Shown: positions 52,657 to 63,148, counted from the stretch's first letter. The stretch: DNA of 64,000 bases from Lachnospiraceae bacterium (GCA_910575445.1 CAJTFW010000002.1:372001-436000); one strand, 5' to 3'. Made by a program: numbers and translations. Notes: generated from the letters alone by a model not told the origin.

Positions 52657-54039
52657 TCAGCGCAGTGTTTTTTCATAGTCTTTTAAAGAATTCACTGCCT
52701 GTGTAGACAGAGGAATCAGTGCTAACATATTGAAGATAGTCATAAGTCCAATCCCCACATCTCCTAAATCCCAGACAAAGGTATAAGCGGCCAGTCCTCC
52801 GATAAAGAGCATTACCAGGGCCAGAAGCTTGTAGAGTGTCTGAGACAGCCAGTTATCGCCAAAGAGATAAGCGACATTTGGGCGGGCATAGAATAGGATG
52901 CCAATAAAAGTAGAGAAGCTAAAGAGCCAGAGAATCACAGCAATAAAGATAACGCCAAAGCTTCCAAGATGGTAATGCATCGCTTCTTGCAGAAGGTCCA
53001 TACCAGCTAGTCCGTCCGTGAGTTGTGCAGGTGTTAGAAGCATAATCATAGCAGAGCAGCTACAGATAACGATGGTATCAATAAAGACACCAAATGCCTG
53101 TAAAAGTCCTTCTTTTGCCGGATGGTCAATATCAGCAGCGGCAGCAGCACAGGGGGCAGAACCACTTCCGGCTTCGTTGGAGAAAAGTCCTCGTTTTGCA
53201 CCATTCATCAGAACTGCGCCAAAACCGCCAGCAACAACCTGACGGATACCAAAAGCCTCCGAAAAGATACGCCCAAAGACAGCAGGGAGTTCTCCGGCAT
53301 TTTTCAGGATAATAAAAATAGTAAGTAAGAAATAAAGACCAGCCATAATGGGAACGATAATATCTAGTACCTTTACGGTGGCATGTTTGCGAAGAACAAT
53401 AATTGCTGCAATCAGTACAAGGATGGCAGTTGTTATAATTGGTGGTATCTGAAAGGCATTATGAAAGGCTGAGGATACCGAGTTTCCAATTACCTGGCTG
53501 ATGCCGCACCAGCAGATAAGGCCGGAGAGTGCAAAGAGGATGGCGATAATAGAACGTCTGCGCGTATTGTTCTTTTTTAAAAAATAAGAGTGAATATAGT
53601 AAGCAGGACCTCCGCGGTAGCCGCCGTACAGGGGGTCTTTTTCTTTGTAGATTTGTGCAAGGGTGGCTTCTGCAAAGGCTGTAGAGGAGCCTAGAAGGGC
53701 TGTCACCCACATCCAGAAGACAGCGCCAGCACCTCCGGCAGAGATAGCAGCGACAACACCAACAAGATTGCCCATACCAACGCGGGTGGCGGTGGAGATA
53801 ATCAGAGCCTGAAGACCAGAGATAGAATGGTGCTCAGTATTTTGCTTTTTTTCTGTGGTGATTTTTAGCATCTCAGGAAAGAGGCGAAAAGGCAGAAAAC
53901 GGGTTCGAATGGTAAAGTAGATACCAGAGGGTATTAGAATCAGAACAAGTAAAGAGAGGCCAAGGCTGCTTCCCCCCGGCAGCGGAATCGTAATTAGGTC
54001 TCCCCATAACATCTGGTATACAAAGCGAAAAACGGTCAT
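52657..54039 (-). CDS. Sodium:alanine/glycine symporter, AGCS family
   Basis: 460 residues, about 11 membrane helices. Family blocks: ATRVGMGNLVGVVAAISAGG, YGGYRGGPAYYIHSYFL, and LFSNEAGSGSAPCAAAAADI, all with the expected residues. Imports small amino acids with Na+. The start at 54039 has GGGGGAG 6 bases upstream. Divergent from a LysR gene, with a dyad between them. Confidence 0.95.
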   Translation of the reverse strand: MTVFRFVYQMLWGDLITIPLPGGSSLGLSLLVLILIPSGIYFTIRTRFLPFRLFPEMLKITTEKKQNTEHHSISGLQALIISTATRVGMGNLVGVVAAISAGGAGAVFWMWVTALLGSSTAFAEATLAQIYKEKDPLYGGYRGGPAYYIHSYFLKKNNTRRRSIIAILFALSGLICWCGISQVIGNSVSSAFHNAFQIPPIITTAILVLIAAIIVLRKHATVKVLDIIVPIMAGLYFLLTIFIILKNAGELPAVFGRIFSEAFGIRQVVAGGFGAVLMNGAKRGLFSNEAGSGSAPCAAAAADIDHPAKEGLLQAFGVFIDTIVICSCSAMIMLLTPAQLTDGLAGMDLLQEAMHYHLGSFGVIFIAVILWLFSFSTFIGILFYARPNVAYLFGDNWLSQTLYKLLALVMLFIGGLAAYTFVWDLGDVGIGLMTIFNMLALIPLSTQAVNSLKDYEKTLR

Positions 54040-54128
54040 AGTAAACTCCCCCATTATCTTGTGTTTTTTATGTGTTTAGTATATAGTAAATAAGGGCATC
54101 TGTAAAATTGATAATAATAATATTTGGC

Positions 54129-54145
54129 ATCGAATTCTTCGATGG
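54129..54145. promoter_or_regulatory. Dyad in the LysR/AGCS intergenic region
   Basis: CATCGAA and TTCGATG around three bases, 18 bases before the LysR start; candidate LysR site. Confidence 0.5.
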
Positions 54146-54163
54146 AAAGACATAGGGAAAAAG

Positions 54164-55075
54164 ATGGATATTAGAAATTTAATTACATTTATTCATGTAG
54201 CAGAGCGAAATAGTTTTACCAAGGCGGCAAAGGAGCTTGGATATTCGCAGTCTACGGTGTCGTTTCAGATTCGGCAATTAGAGGCAGAACTAAATGTACC
54301 ATTGTTTGACCGGATTCACCATACGATTGCTTTAACCAAAAGGGGAAGAGAAGTCCTAAAGTATGCACATCAAGTCAGTAAACTGACAAGAGAATTAGAG
54401 GAAGAGATGCAAAAAGAGGACAAGGTAAGAGGGCATTTTCGGCTGGCAGTACCAGATTCTCTGTGTGAGTCTTTGCTTCGGGAAGGTTTTCTTGATTTTC
54501 GAAATCGATATCCGGGGATTACATTGCAGATTATTGCCACAGGAACCGAGGAGATGTTTCGTCTTTTGAACCACAATGAAGCAGATGCGATTTTAACACT
54601 GGACAATCATATTTACAATGCAGAATATGTGATAGTAAGAGAAGAAAAGGTGGGAATGCATTTTGTGGCAGCGGCTGACGGTCCCTGGTGCCAGAAGAAA
54701 AAGATTAGGATACAGGAGCTTGTAGAGGAGCCCTTTGTGCTGACGGAAAAGGGGATGAGTTATCGGAGGCTGATGGATGAAAAGCTGGCAGGGATGTCAC
54801 TTGAGATTCAGCCAGTATTAGAGATTGGAAGCACAGGACTTATCTGCTCTCTTATCGAGCAGGGAGTTGGGATTTCCTATCTGCCAGACTATGTGACTAA
54901 GAGAGGCATAGAGGAAGGAAAACTTTCCTATCTGCCGGTGGTGGATTTTGAGATTGAGATTTGGAAGCAGTTGTTGTATCATCGGGATAAATGGGTATCA
55001 CCACAGATGGAGTCGGTGATTGCATATTGTATTCGTAGAGAATTTGCCGAAGAAAAAGAGGAGAAAGGAAGGTAG
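54164..55075 (+). CDS. LysR-family transcriptional regulator
   Basis: 303 residues. N-terminal winged helix-turn-helix (NLITFIHVAERNSFTKAAKE, LGYSQSTVSFQIRQLEAELN), then a periplasmic-binding-like effector domain. Divergent orientation suggests control of the AGCS symporter; the effector is unknown. It is followed by the RsmH-like gene with 5 bases between. Confidence 0.93.
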   Translation: MDIRNLITFIHVAERNSFTKAAKELGYSQSTVSFQIRQLEAELNVPLFDRIHHTIALTKRGREVLKYAHQVSKLTRELEEEMQKEDKVRGHFRLAVPDSLCESLLREGFLDFRNRYPGITLQIIATGTEEMFRLLNHNEADAILTLDNHIYNAEYVIVREEKVGMHFVAAADGPWCQKKKIRIQELVEEPFVLTEKGMSYRRLMDEKLAGMSLEIQPVLEIGSTGLICSLIEQGVGISYLPDYVTKRGIEEGKLSYLPVVDFEIEIWKQLLYHRDKWVSPQMESVIAYCIRREFAEEKEEKGR

Positions 55076-55080
55076 AGTGG

Positions 55081-56130
55081 ATGGAAGAAAAGGAGAACGT
55101 ACATAAGCGCCGGGTTCGCTATGCTGGTACACATCCAAGGAAGTATCAGGAAAAATACAAGGAGCTGCAACCGGAGAAATATGCGGATACGATTGAGAAA
55201 GTGATTCGCAAAGGAAGTACACCAGCCGGGATGCATCTTTCGATATGTGTCAACGAGATACTGGATTTTCTGCAGATTCAGCCAGGGCAAGTAGGCCTTG
55301 ACGCCACGCTTGGCTATGGGGGACATAGCGAACAGATGCTAAGATGTCTAGATGGTCAGGGGCATCTCTATGCACTCGATGTAGACCCGGAGGAATCACA
55401 AAAGACAACGAAACGCCTACGGACACTTGGCTATGGAGCAGAGATATTTACCGTTCGGCAGATGAATTTTGCAGATATGGACCAGGTGGCACAAGAAGCT
55501 GGTGGATTTGATTTTTTGTTGGCAGACCTTGGAGTATCCTCGATGCAGATTGACAATCCCAAGCGGGGATTTTCCTATAAGACCGAAGGACCCTTAGACC
55601 TTCGGATGAATCAGCAAAAAGGAATCAGCGCAGCAAAGCGCCTTCAGGAGGTAAGTCAGGAAGAACTTGTAGGGATGCTTATGGAAAATGCGGATGAGCC
55701 TTATGCAAAAGAGATTGCAAAGGAAGTGATGCTGCGGCGAAGGCGTGGCAACAGAATCGAGACAACAACACAGCTAAAAGAAGCGATAGAAGCAGCGCTC
55801 TTTATGCTCCCTGCGTTGGAGCAAAAAGAAGCAGTTAAAAAATCCTGTCAGCGGACATTTCAGGCGCTTCGTATTGATGTAAACCGTGAATATGAAGTGC
55901 TGTACGAATTTTTAGAGAAGCTTCCAGAGGTGCTAAAGCCCGGTGGACGTGCAGCAATCTTGACGTTTCATTCGGGAGAAGACAGACTGGTTAAAAAATC
56001 CTTTAAACGGTTTTTAAAGGAAGGAATCTATTGTGAAATAGCAGAAGATGCTATCCGCCCTTCAAGAGAAGAATGTGCAAGAAACAGCAGAGCAAAGTCT
56101 ACAAAGATGCGATGGGCGATTCGCGCTTAG
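55081..56130 (+). CDS. RsmH-like methyltransferase with N-terminal extension
   Basis: 349 residues. Class I methyltransferase close to RsmH (16S rRNA C1402 N4-methylation): GLDATLGYGGHSEQML, ADLGVSSMQIDNPKRGFSY, LRMNQQKGISA, FQALRIDVNREYEVLYEFL, ILTFHSGEDRLVKKSF. It carries about 50 extra N-terminal residues (RRVRYAGTHPRKYQEKYKEL) not in cell-division-cluster RsmH and lies away from mra/fts genes, so it is probably a second copy with its own target. Confidence 0.85.
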   Translation: MEEKENVHKRRVRYAGTHPRKYQEKYKELQPEKYADTIEKVIRKGSTPAGMHLSICVNEILDFLQIQPGQVGLDATLGYGGHSEQMLRCLDGQGHLYALDVDPEESQKTTKRLRTLGYGAEIFTVRQMNFADMDQVAQEAGGFDFLLADLGVSSMQIDNPKRGFSYKTEGPLDLRMNQQKGISAAKRLQEVSQEELVGMLMENADEPYAKEIAKEVMLRRRRGNRIETTTQLKEAIEAALFMLPALEQKEAVKKSCQRTFQALRIDVNREYEVLYEFLEKLPEVLKPGGRAAILTFHSGEDRLVKKSFKRFLKEGIYCEIAEDAIRPSREECARNSRAKSTKMRWAIRA

Positions 56131-56214
56131 ATAATGATTAAAGTAGCGATATATCAGGTAATATGGTAAAATGTCAGAGAACAGGACAAATGTCAAGGAG
56201 GGAAGACGATAAAG

Positions 56215-57024
56215 ATGCAATATAATTTATCAGCAGCAGAGATTCTAAAAGTATTAGGCTATGACAAACCCGTAGGCAAAGAGACTTTAAAAGGATGGAT
56301 GCAGGAGCTAGGAACTACATTTCCAAAGGTCTATTGTGATTTTATGGAGCTGGCGATGGACTGTGAGATGCTAGAGACTTCTGACCTGTGGGTTGGCAAG
56401 ATGATAAATTTTGTGATGAAACCATGGTTCCTCTATGAGGAGCTGAAAGAACAGATAGAGGAAAGTATCTATCTGTCATTTGCACAGCTTCCAGAGGAAC
56501 GTTGGGGAGAACTGTGCAGTGATTATCTGAAGATTGGCAGTGATTATGGTGCAGGTATTGTTGATTTTGCGATTCTCAGAGAGGATTTGGAACTAGAAGA
56601 CCCACCAGTTTACATAAATCACGAGGCGAATGCCATTACAGAGTGGGAAAAGATGTATGAAAAGCTTTCGGACTATCTGCTAGAAGTGGTGTTAAATGCA
56701 TTAAATTGTAAAGACTATGAAACTGCGATGGAAGCGCTTGAAGAAAAGGGGTATTGTTATCATGATTACGAAGACTATATGCTAAAAGTTGCCGAGGAAG
56801 GAACTGAAGAAAGTGATGATTTAGAAGATATTTTAGAAGAAGATGAATGGCAGGCACAGATGTTGAAAGCGTCAGGTATCGATTTAAGTAAGGTTTATAA
56901 AAGAAACGGCAATTATGAAACAAATAAAGTATTCTGTTGCTATAATGAAGAAAAGAAGCATCTGTATATTGGCAATATAGAAGATGAGGAAGTTTCCCTG
57001 GTTTTGATTTATAAGAAAGGGTGA
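56215..57024 (+). CDS. SUKH (SMI1/KNR4)-like protein
   Basis: 269 residues. An N-terminal part (LKGWMQELGTTFPKVYCDFM) and middle (DYLKIGSDYGAGIVDFAI, DPPVYINHE...WEKMYEKLSDYLLEV) resemble SUKH-fold proteins, many of which are immunity or general ligand-binding proteins. Rich in acidic residues. GGAGG precedes the ATG. Single gene before malQ. The family call is by pattern only. Confidence 0.5.
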   Translation: MQYNLSAAEILKVLGYDKPVGKETLKGWMQELGTTFPKVYCDFMELAMDCEMLETSDLWVGKMINFVMKPWFLYEELKEQIEESIYLSFAQLPEERWGELCSDYLKIGSDYGAGIVDFAILREDLELEDPPVYINHEANAITEWEKMYEKLSDYLLEVVLNALNCKDYETAMEALEEKGYCYHDYEDYMLKVAEEGTEESDDLEDILEEDEWQAQMLKASGIDLSKVYKRNGNYETNKVFCCYNEEKKHLYIGNIEDEEVSLVLIYKKG

Positions 57025-57034
57025 TGATAGAGAG

Positions 57035-58546
57035 ATGATAGATAGAACAGCAGGAATTTTACTTTCGATTACCAGCTTACCTTCCCGCTATGGTATTGGG
57101 TGTTTTTCTAAAAGCGCTTATGATTTTGTGGACTGGCTACAAGAAGCAGGGCAGACCTACTGGCAGATACTGCCACTTGGACCTACGAGCTATGGAGATT
57201 CGCCGTATCAGTCTTTTTCCACATTTGCTGGAAATCCATATTTTATCAGTCTGGAAGAACTGATAGAGGAAGGAGTGCTGACAGAAGAAGAGTGTGAGGC
57301 AGCGGATTTTGGAACAAAGGCAGATGATATTCACTATGAGAAGATATATAAAAGTCGTTATCCACTTCTTAGAAAAGCCTATGAGCGCAGTCATATCAGT
57401 GAAGACAGAGAATATCAGCATTTTGTGGAAGAAAATAAATGGTGGCTTTCTGACTATGCGCTTTTTATGGCAGTAAAAGAGCGCTTTTTGGGAGAGCCAT
57501 GGACAAAATGGGCACAGGATATCAGGCTTCGGTGGAAAAATGCAATAGATTATTACAACGAGGAGCTGTATTTTGATATTGAATTTCAGATGTATCTGCA
57601 ATATAAATTTTTCAGCCAGTGGAGGCGGCTAAAGGCATATGCCAATGAAAGAGGAATCAAGATTATTGGAGATATTCCTATCTATGTGGCGATGGACAGT
57701 GCGGATACCTGGGCGCATCCAGAGCTTTTTCAGTTAGATAAGGAGAATGTGCCAACAGCGGTGGCTGGATGTCCACCAGATGGTTTTTCCGCGGACGGAC
57801 AGCTCTGGGGAAATCCTCTGTATCGATGGGAGTATCATAAGGAGACTGGCTATGCATGGTGGATGTCACGGCTTTTTAGTTGTTTTCAGATGTATGATGT
57901 GGTAAGGATTGACCACTTCCGGGGATTTGATGAATATTATTCCATTCCATATGGTGCAAAGACAGCAGCGATTGGGCACTGGGAGAAAGGGCCGGGGATA
58001 GCGCTGTTTCAAAAGATGGAAGAGTGCCTTGGGAAGCATGAGGTGATTGCAGAAGACCTTGGCTATGTGACAGACTCTGTAAGACAATTAGTGGCAGAGA
58101 GTGGATTTCCGGGGATGAAGGTATTGGAGTTTGCATTTGATGCTAGAGATTCTGGCTCGGCGAGTGATTATCTGCCACATAATTATCCTGTCAATAGCGT
58201 GGCTTATACAGGAACACATGACAATGAGACGATTGTGGGATGGTTTGAAAGTATTGCCGCAGAGGAGCGAAAGAAGGCCAGAGAATATCTGTGTGATGCG
58301 TATACACCGCAGAGATGGCTGTATAAGAGCTTTATTTCGCTGGTGATGAGAAGCCGTGCAAAGCTTTGCGTAATTCCCATGCAGGATTATCTGGGGTGCA
58401 CAAATCAATGCAGGATGAATCAGCCGTCGACGCTTGGAAAGAACTGGAGGTGGAGGCTAACAAAAGAGGAACTGACAGAAGAATTACAAAAAGAGATTAA
58501 AGAACTGACTATGAGGTATGGCCGTATAAACAGAACAATTTCATAA
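57035..58546 (+). CDS. malQ: 4-alpha-glucanotransferase
   Basis: 503 residues. GH77 amylomaltase: LPLGPTSYGDSPYQSFS, VRIDHFRGFDEYY (nucleophile D), VIAEDLGYV (acid E), GTHDNETIVGWF. It rearranges maltodextrins and glycogen chains. It starts 10 bases after the SUKH-like stop. Ends at a terminator. Confidence 0.96.
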   Translation: MIDRTAGILLSITSLPSRYGIGCFSKSAYDFVDWLQEAGQTYWQILPLGPTSYGDSPYQSFSTFAGNPYFISLEELIEEGVLTEEECEAADFGTKADDIHYEKIYKSRYPLLRKAYERSHISEDREYQHFVEENKWWLSDYALFMAVKERFLGEPWTKWAQDIRLRWKNAIDYYNEELYFDIEFQMYLQYKFFSQWRRLKAYANERGIKIIGDIPIYVAMDSADTWAHPELFQLDKENVPTAVAGCPPDGFSADGQLWGNPLYRWEYHKETGYAWWMSRLFSCFQMYDVVRIDHFRGFDEYYSIPYGAKTAAIGHWEKGPGIALFQKMEECLGKHEVIAEDLGYVTDSVRQLVAESGFPGMKVLEFAFDARDSGSASDYLPHNYPVNSVAYTGTHDNETIVGWFESIAAEERKKAREYLCDAYTPQRWLYKSFISLVMRSRAKLCVIPMQDYLGCTNQCRMNQPSTLGKNWRWRLTKEELTEELQKEIKELTMRYGRINRTIS

Positions 58547-58552
58547 TAAAAG

Positions 58553-58595
58553 GAAAATGCCAGGGTCTAAGGATACATAGGCTCTGGCGTTTTTA
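58553..58595. terminator. Terminator after malQ
   Basis: AAATGCCAG pairs with CTGGCGTTT (one wobble) around a long loop, followed by TTTTT. It may also end the convergent hydrolase gene. Confidence 0.65.
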
Positions 58596-58626
58596 GGGCT
58601 GAATCTGGATAGGATAAGGTTATGGG

Positions 58627-59604
58627 TTAGTTGGCCCAGGAGATTTGTTGAGATTTTACCATAGGGAAGATGCGCAGCATAGCATGGTCTAGATTTTCAC
58701 GCCTCATATCGATGGCAGTAAGTTGGTTGTTGGTGTAGGTTTTATAGTAGTAGGTGGTTCTAGAAGCGTTGATGCAGCAGGAATAAGTGGTGATATCACA
58801 GACATCTTTGGGAGAGAGGACGCTTCCGCGAACGACGGATACAGCGTCTAGCAGATGAAAAAACTGCGCAATGCTGCTTGGGTCGTCTTTGGAGCAGACC
58901 GAGTTTAGGGCTAGATAAGCGGCTCTGACAAAGCGGGAAGAAGGGGAGGAGTCACCAGGAAGGCCAAAGCTTCCAAGGCCCTGTCCAAAGGGGGAGATGC
59001 CCTGAAGGTCACTGAAGCAGTTTTTGGGGTAGCTTGGAACCAGATTCATATATTGGCTTAAGTTGGTCAGTTGAAAATCAAAGGTGGGGTTGTTGGTTAG
59101 GATTCCTACAGGGTTGTCATGAATGGTCAGTCCCCGGCTGGTGACTTCTAGGGCAATAGAGCTGTTCTGGTCAGCGATATGCCAGTGGAGCGGAGTCAGT
59201 GGCAGTTGTTTGCTAAAAGGAATATTGACAAGATTTGTAGAGGCAAGGAGTGTCTTGGCTTCTTTGACCGTTGCACACTGACCAAGAAGCCAGAGAGGTA
59301 GTTCAAAAGGAGAAATATTGGATTTTTCAGGGTCTTCTTCTGAGGAATAGTAGGCGTTGTCCGGGAAATTCAAGCCAGCGATACAGAGTCCGCGTTCATT
59401 GGCGGCTTCTGCATAGAGTGGATAGTTATCTATCACATGTGCCATTCCAATCATGGCATAGTGTTGTTGCAGGGGATTGCAGCGGCGAAAGCGAAAGGGA
59501 TAATTTCTAGGAGTGATGACAACAGAAGTATGGAGTTCGTAGTCTAAATCCATGGTGCGTCCAAAGTAAAAATCGTTGGTCTTCATAGCAAAACTGGTAC
59601 ACAT
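58627..59604 (-). CDS. Choloylglycine hydrolase family (bile salt hydrolase / penicillin V acylase-like)
   Basis: 325 residues. Ntn hydrolase: after removal of Met the nucleophile is C2 (MCTSFAMK), with R16 and D19 in FGRTMDLD, NERGLCIAGLNFP and LALNSVCSKDDPS-type segments, and a C-terminal RTTYYYKTYTNNQLTAIDM. It cleaves conjugated bile salts or related amides, which fits a gut bacterium; substrate preference cannot be told. No signal peptide, so cytosolic. Monocistronic by context. Confidence 0.9.
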   Translation of the reverse strand: MCTSFAMKTNDFYFGRTMDLDYELHTSVVITPRNYPFRFRRCNPLQQHYAMIGMAHVIDNYPLYAEAANERGLCIAGLNFPDNAYYSSEEDPEKSNISPFELPLWLLGQCATVKEAKTLLASTNLVNIPFSKQLPLTPLHWHIADQNSSIALEVTSRGLTIHDNPVGILTNNPTFDFQLTNLSQYMNLVPSYPKNCFSDLQGISPFGQGLGSFGLPGDSSPSSRFVRAAYLALNSVCSKDDPSSIAQFFHLLDAVSVVRGSVLSPKDVCDITTYSCCINASRTTYYYKTYTNNQLTAIDMRRENLDHAMLRIFPMVKSQQISWAN

Positions 59605-59700
59605 AATTGTTCTCCTTTGGATAATCTGATATATTTATTTTATATAGTTTATTCCCCCAATACTGGATTATATGCGGAAAATAAGAAGGCAATAAAAATA

Positions 59701-59743
59701 TTAGCACTCGCCTCTTGACATGGCTAATAACTGGTGTTATAGT
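59701..59743 (+). promoter_or_regulatory. clpB promoter with degenerate CIRCE element
   Basis: TTAGCACTC, nine bases, CATGGCTAA (6 of 9 match to GAGTGCTAA), at 59701-59727: an imperfect CIRCE for HrcA. It overlaps the -35 of a strong promoter TTGACA (59715), 17 bases, TATAGT (59738). Confidence 0.7.
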
Positions 59744-59792
59744 TTGTATAGAACAAATAAAATTCATATGACAGTTGAGAGGAGGATTGTAT

Positions 59793-62405
59793 ATGAACTT
59801 TCAAAAATTTACACAAAAATCCATACAAGCTGTAAATAATCTGGAAAAAGTGGCATTAGAATATGGAAATCAGGAGATGGAGCAGGAGCATCTGCTCTAC
59901 AGCCTTTTAACACAGGAAGAAAGCCTGATTGCCAGACTGATTACAAAGATGGAGATAGATGTTACCTTATTTAAAGCGCGTGTAGAAGAAGCTCTAAATA
60001 AACGTGTAAAAGTCTCAGGAGGGCAGCCCTATGTGGGACAATATCTCAACCGTGCCCTGATAAGTGCAGAGGATGAAGCAAAGCGTATGGGAGATGAATA
60101 TGTCTCGGTAGAACATCTGTTCTTGTCGCTTCTGGCCAATCCAAGTCCCTCGGTAAAGACATTATGGAAAGAACATGGTATTACAAGGGACAGATTTTTG
60201 CAGGCACTTTCTACGGTTAGAGGCAATCAGCGTGTGACAAGCGACAATCCAGAAGCGACATATGATACATTAAATAAATATGGTTATGACTTAGTGGAGC
60301 GCGCAAGGGAGCAAAAGCTGGACCCGGTGATTGGAAGGGATGCAGAGATTCGCAATGTTATCCGTATTCTCTCACGTAAGACCAAAAACAATCCGGTCCT
60401 TATCGGCGAGCCTGGTGTTGGCAAGACTGCGGTAGTGGAAGGGCTTGCACAGAGGATTGTCCGCGGAGATGTACCAGAAGGCTTAAAGGAGAAAAAGGTA
60501 TTTGCACTGGATATGGGAGCACTGGTAGCTGGTGCAAAATACCGCGGAGAGTTTGAGGAGCGTCTCAAGGCAGTTCTGGAAGAAGTGCGAAAAAGCGAAG
60601 GACAGATTATCTTATTTATTGATGAATTGCATCTGATTGTGGGAGCTGGCAAGACAGACGGCGCGATGGATGCGGGAAATATGTTAAAGCCGCTGTTGGC
60701 CAGAGGAGAGCTTCATTGCATTGGTGCAACGACACTTGATGAGTACCGGCAGTATATTGAAAAGGATGCAGCACTGGAACGAAGATTTCAGCAGGTGCTG
60801 GTGGATGAGCCAACTGTGGAGGATACTATCTCGATTTTGCGTGGACTAAAGGAGCGCTATGAAGTCTTTCATGGAGTAAAGATTACAGACTCTGCCCTGG
60901 TGTCCGCAGCGACACTTTCACATCGGTATATCTCAGAGCGCTTTCTGCCGGATAAGGCGATTGATTTGGTGGATGAGGCGTGTGCCCTGATTAAGACAGA
61001 GCTTGACTCGATGCCAACGGAATTGGACGAGCTTCGCCGCAAGGTCTTGCAGCTTGAGATTGAAGAGGCAGCGCTTAAAAAGGAGACCGACCGCCTAAGT
61101 AAGGACCGCTTAGAGGCGCTGCAAAAGGAGCTGGCAGAACTTCGTGATGAATTTAACAATAAAAAAGCACAGTGGGATGATGAAAAACACTCGGTAGAGC
61201 GTCTAAGCGGCCTTAGAGAGAGCATTGAAGAAGTCAATCGACAGATTCAGGCTGCACAGCAAGGATATGACTTGGAGCGAGCTGCACAGCTTCAGTATGG
61301 CAAGCTTCCAGAACTTCAGAAGCAGCTTTTGGAGGAAGAAGAGAAGGTAAAGAAACAGGATTTATCACTGGTGCATGAGAGTGTAACAGACGAGGAAATT
61401 GCGCGGATAATCTCTCGCTGGACAGGGATTCCGGTGGCAAAACTAACAGAGAGCGAGAGAAACAAGACACTTCATCTTGACGAGGAGCTTCACAAAAGGG
61501 TGATTGGACAGGATGAGGGCGTACAGAAAGTGTCAGATGCGATTATTCGTTCCAAGGCCGGGATTAAGGACCCTAGTAAGCCGATTGGGTCATTTCTGTT
61601 CCTTGGACCTACCGGTGTAGGAAAGACGGAGCTTGCAAAGACACTTGCGGCAAGTCTGTTTGACGATGAGCAGAATATGGTACGGATTGATATGAGCGAA
61701 TATATGGAAAAATATTCAGTTTCCCGTCTGATTGGGGCGCCTCCTGGATATGTGGGATATGAGGAAGGCGGACAGCTGACAGAAGCAGTGCGCAGACGTC
61801 CATATTCGGTGGTACTTTTTGATGAAGTGGAAAAAGCGCATCCCGATGTATTTAATGTGTTACTTCAAGTCCTCGATGATGGACGGATTACAGATTCACA
61901 GGGGCGGACGGTAGATTTTAAAAATACAATATTGATTATGACTTCCAATATTGGGTCTTCTTATCTGCTAGAAGGAATCGATGAAAAAGGAGAGATTTGT
62001 CCCGAGAGCGAAGCGCTTGTGATGCAGGAACTTCGGAATCATTTTCGCCCGGAGTTTTTAAATCGATTGGATGAGACTATATTGTTTAAGCCTTTGACAA
62101 AGGAAAATATTGGATGTATTGTGGATCTGCTTTTGGAGGAATTGAATCATAGGTTATCAGAGAAAGAGCTAACACTTACCTTGACAAAAGAAGCAAAAGA
62201 GTATGTAGTGGAGCATGGATACGACCCAGTCTATGGAGCTAGACCATTGAAGCGATATCTGCAAAAATATGTAGAGACGATGGCAGCACGCTTTATACTT
62301 GCTGGAGAAGTGCAGGCAGGAAGTGTGATGGTGGTTGACAGGGAAGGGGATGGACTTGTGATTCTAGAGAGGAGGAAGGATACATGGTACCAAAAGACCC
62401 CGTGA
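59793..62405 (+). CDS. clpB: ATP-dependent disaggregase ClpB
   Basis: 870 residues. N domain with two Clp repeats, AAA1 ([18 protein letters not shown]; Walker B LFIDELH), a coiled-coil M domain (about residues 400-530), AAA2 ([32 protein letters not shown]) and a D2 C-terminal region. The M domain makes it ClpB rather than ClpA or ClpC. It works with DnaK on protein aggregates after heat stress. The start at 59793 follows GGAGG by 8 bases; an earlier in-frame ATG lies inside that ribosome site region. Confidence 0.97.
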   Translation: MNFQKFTQKSIQAVNNLEKVALEYGNQEMEQEHLLYSLLTQEESLIARLITKMEIDVTLFKARVEEALNKRVKVSGGQPYVGQYLNRALISAEDEAKRMGDEYVSVEHLFLSLLANPSPSVKTLWKEHGITRDRFLQALSTVRGNQRVTSDNPEATYDTLNKYGYDLVERAREQKLDPVIGRDAEIRNVIRILSRKTKNNPVLIGEPGVGKTAVVEGLAQRIVRGDVPEGLKEKKVFALDMGALVAGAKYRGEFEERLKAVLEEVRKSEGQIILFIDELHLIVGAGKTDGAMDAGNMLKPLLARGELHCIGATTLDEYRQYIEKDAALERRFQQVLVDEPTVEDTISILRGLKERYEVFHGVKITDSALVSAATLSHRYISERFLPDKAIDLVDEACALIKTELDSMPTELDELRRKVLQLEIEEAALKKETDRLSKDRLEALQKELAELRDEFNNKKAQWDDEKHSVERLSGLRESIEEVNRQIQAAQQGYDLERAAQLQYGKLPELQKQLLEEEEKVKKQDLSLVHESVTDEEIARIISRWTGIPVAKLTESERNKTLHLDEELHKRVIGQDEGVQKVSDAIIRSKAGIKDPSKPIGSFLFLGPTGVGKTELAKTLAASLFDDEQNMVRIDMSEYMEKYSVSRLIGAPPGYVGYEEGGQLTEAVRRRPYSVVLFDEVEKAHPDVFNVLLQVLDDGRITDSQGRTVDFKNTILIMTSNIGSSYLLEGIDEKGEICPESEALVMQELRNHFRPEFLNRLDETILFKPLTKENIGCIVDLLLEELNHRLSEKELTLTLTKEAKEYVVEHGYDPVYGARPLKRYLQKYVETMAARFILAGEVQAGSVMVVDREGDGLVILERRKDTWYQKTP

Positions 62406-62557
62406 TGCTGCTTAGTTATGTAAATACAAAGCTTAGAGATTTTTATTCTGATATGGAAAAATTCTGTGAAGAGGAGAATATTGAGAGAGAGGAGCTGGAA
62501 GGAAAGCTAAAAGAGATAGACTATATGTATGACAAAGAGCTAAATCAATTTGTGTAG
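62384..62557 (+). CDS. DUF4250 family protein
   Basis: 57 residues, [20 protein letters not shown] through [17 protein letters not shown], full-length match in wording to the DUF4250 family of Firmicutes. Function unknown; helix-turn-helix-like. GGAGGAAGGA lies just before the ATG, and the gene overlaps clpB by 22 bases, so it is translationally coupled to clpB. Confidence 0.88.
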   Translation: MVPKDPVMLLSYVNTKLRDFYSDMEKFCEEENIEREELEGKLKEIDYMYDKELNQFV

Positions 62558-62576
62558 ATAACTTACAAAAGACAGC

Positions 62577-62620
62577 GATGAGAATATTACAAAATTCGTT
62601 TTGCAATATTCTCATCTTTT
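62577..62620. terminator. Bidirectional terminator
   Basis: A perfect 12-bp stem GATGAGAATATT/AATATTCTCATC with an inner CAAAA/TTTTG stem and T-run. It ends the clpB-DUF4250 transcript and the convergent 62612 gene. Confidence 0.88.
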
Positions 62621-62926
62621 GTTCAAAGGAAACTGGATGGTTCCAAAGTAGTGCTTACCATGATAGGCTTCTTCAAATTCTTCTTTGGAGATAAGTTCTG
62701 CAAAAAAATCATCTTCTTGATTGATTTCTTCGACGGTTGGGACAGGGGCTTCGGTGATAAAAGGGAACCCAGGCTCTATAACTGGAACTGATGTTCGGTT
62801 ATGAAAGACTTCTGTCATTCGGGTGGCGTATCGTTCGTTATCGAGGTCAATTTCATAGAAGATAACAACAGGGGTTTCTTCGTCGATATAGTTCCAATAG
62901 AATTTTAGATATTCATAATTGTTCAT
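62612..62926 (-). CDS. DUF6881-like protein
   Basis: 104 residues. YLKFYWNYIDEETPVVIFYE, LDNERYATRMTEVFHN and a C-terminal acidic region (EEINQEDDFFAELISKEEFE) resemble the DUF6881 fold. Function unknown. The start at 62926 has GGAGGT 9 bases upstream, so it is used instead of a longer in-frame start. Confidence 0.7.
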   Translation of the reverse strand: MNNYEYLKFYWNYIDEETPVVIFYEIDLDNERYATRMTEVFHNRTSVPVIEPGFPFITEAPVPTVEEINQEDDFFAELISKEEFEEAYHGKHYFGTIQFPLNKR

Positions 62927-63119
62927 TTTGTATACCTCCAAGGTGGTTAGTGCCAAGGATATTTTACCATATTTTTCTATAGAGTGCATCTTACTTTTAT
63001 GCAAATATTCAAAAAGAAGGAGTTGTATTATATGGAGCAGCATGATGAGAGCTTTGGGACAAAAGTGGAAAGATATTGTACGAGTCGGTTAGAATCTGGA
63101 GAAATTTAAAAAATAATAG

Positions 63120-63148
63120 TTGACATCATACCATCCTTATGCTAAACT
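63120..63148 (+). promoter_or_regulatory. Promoter of the infC operon
   Basis: TTGACA, 17-base spacer, TAAACT. Directly upstream of the attenuator leader. Confidence 0.8.

Noticed and set aside
59640-59790. CtsR operator before clpB
   Set aside because: No tandem GGTCAAA heptads; only a CIRCE-like site.
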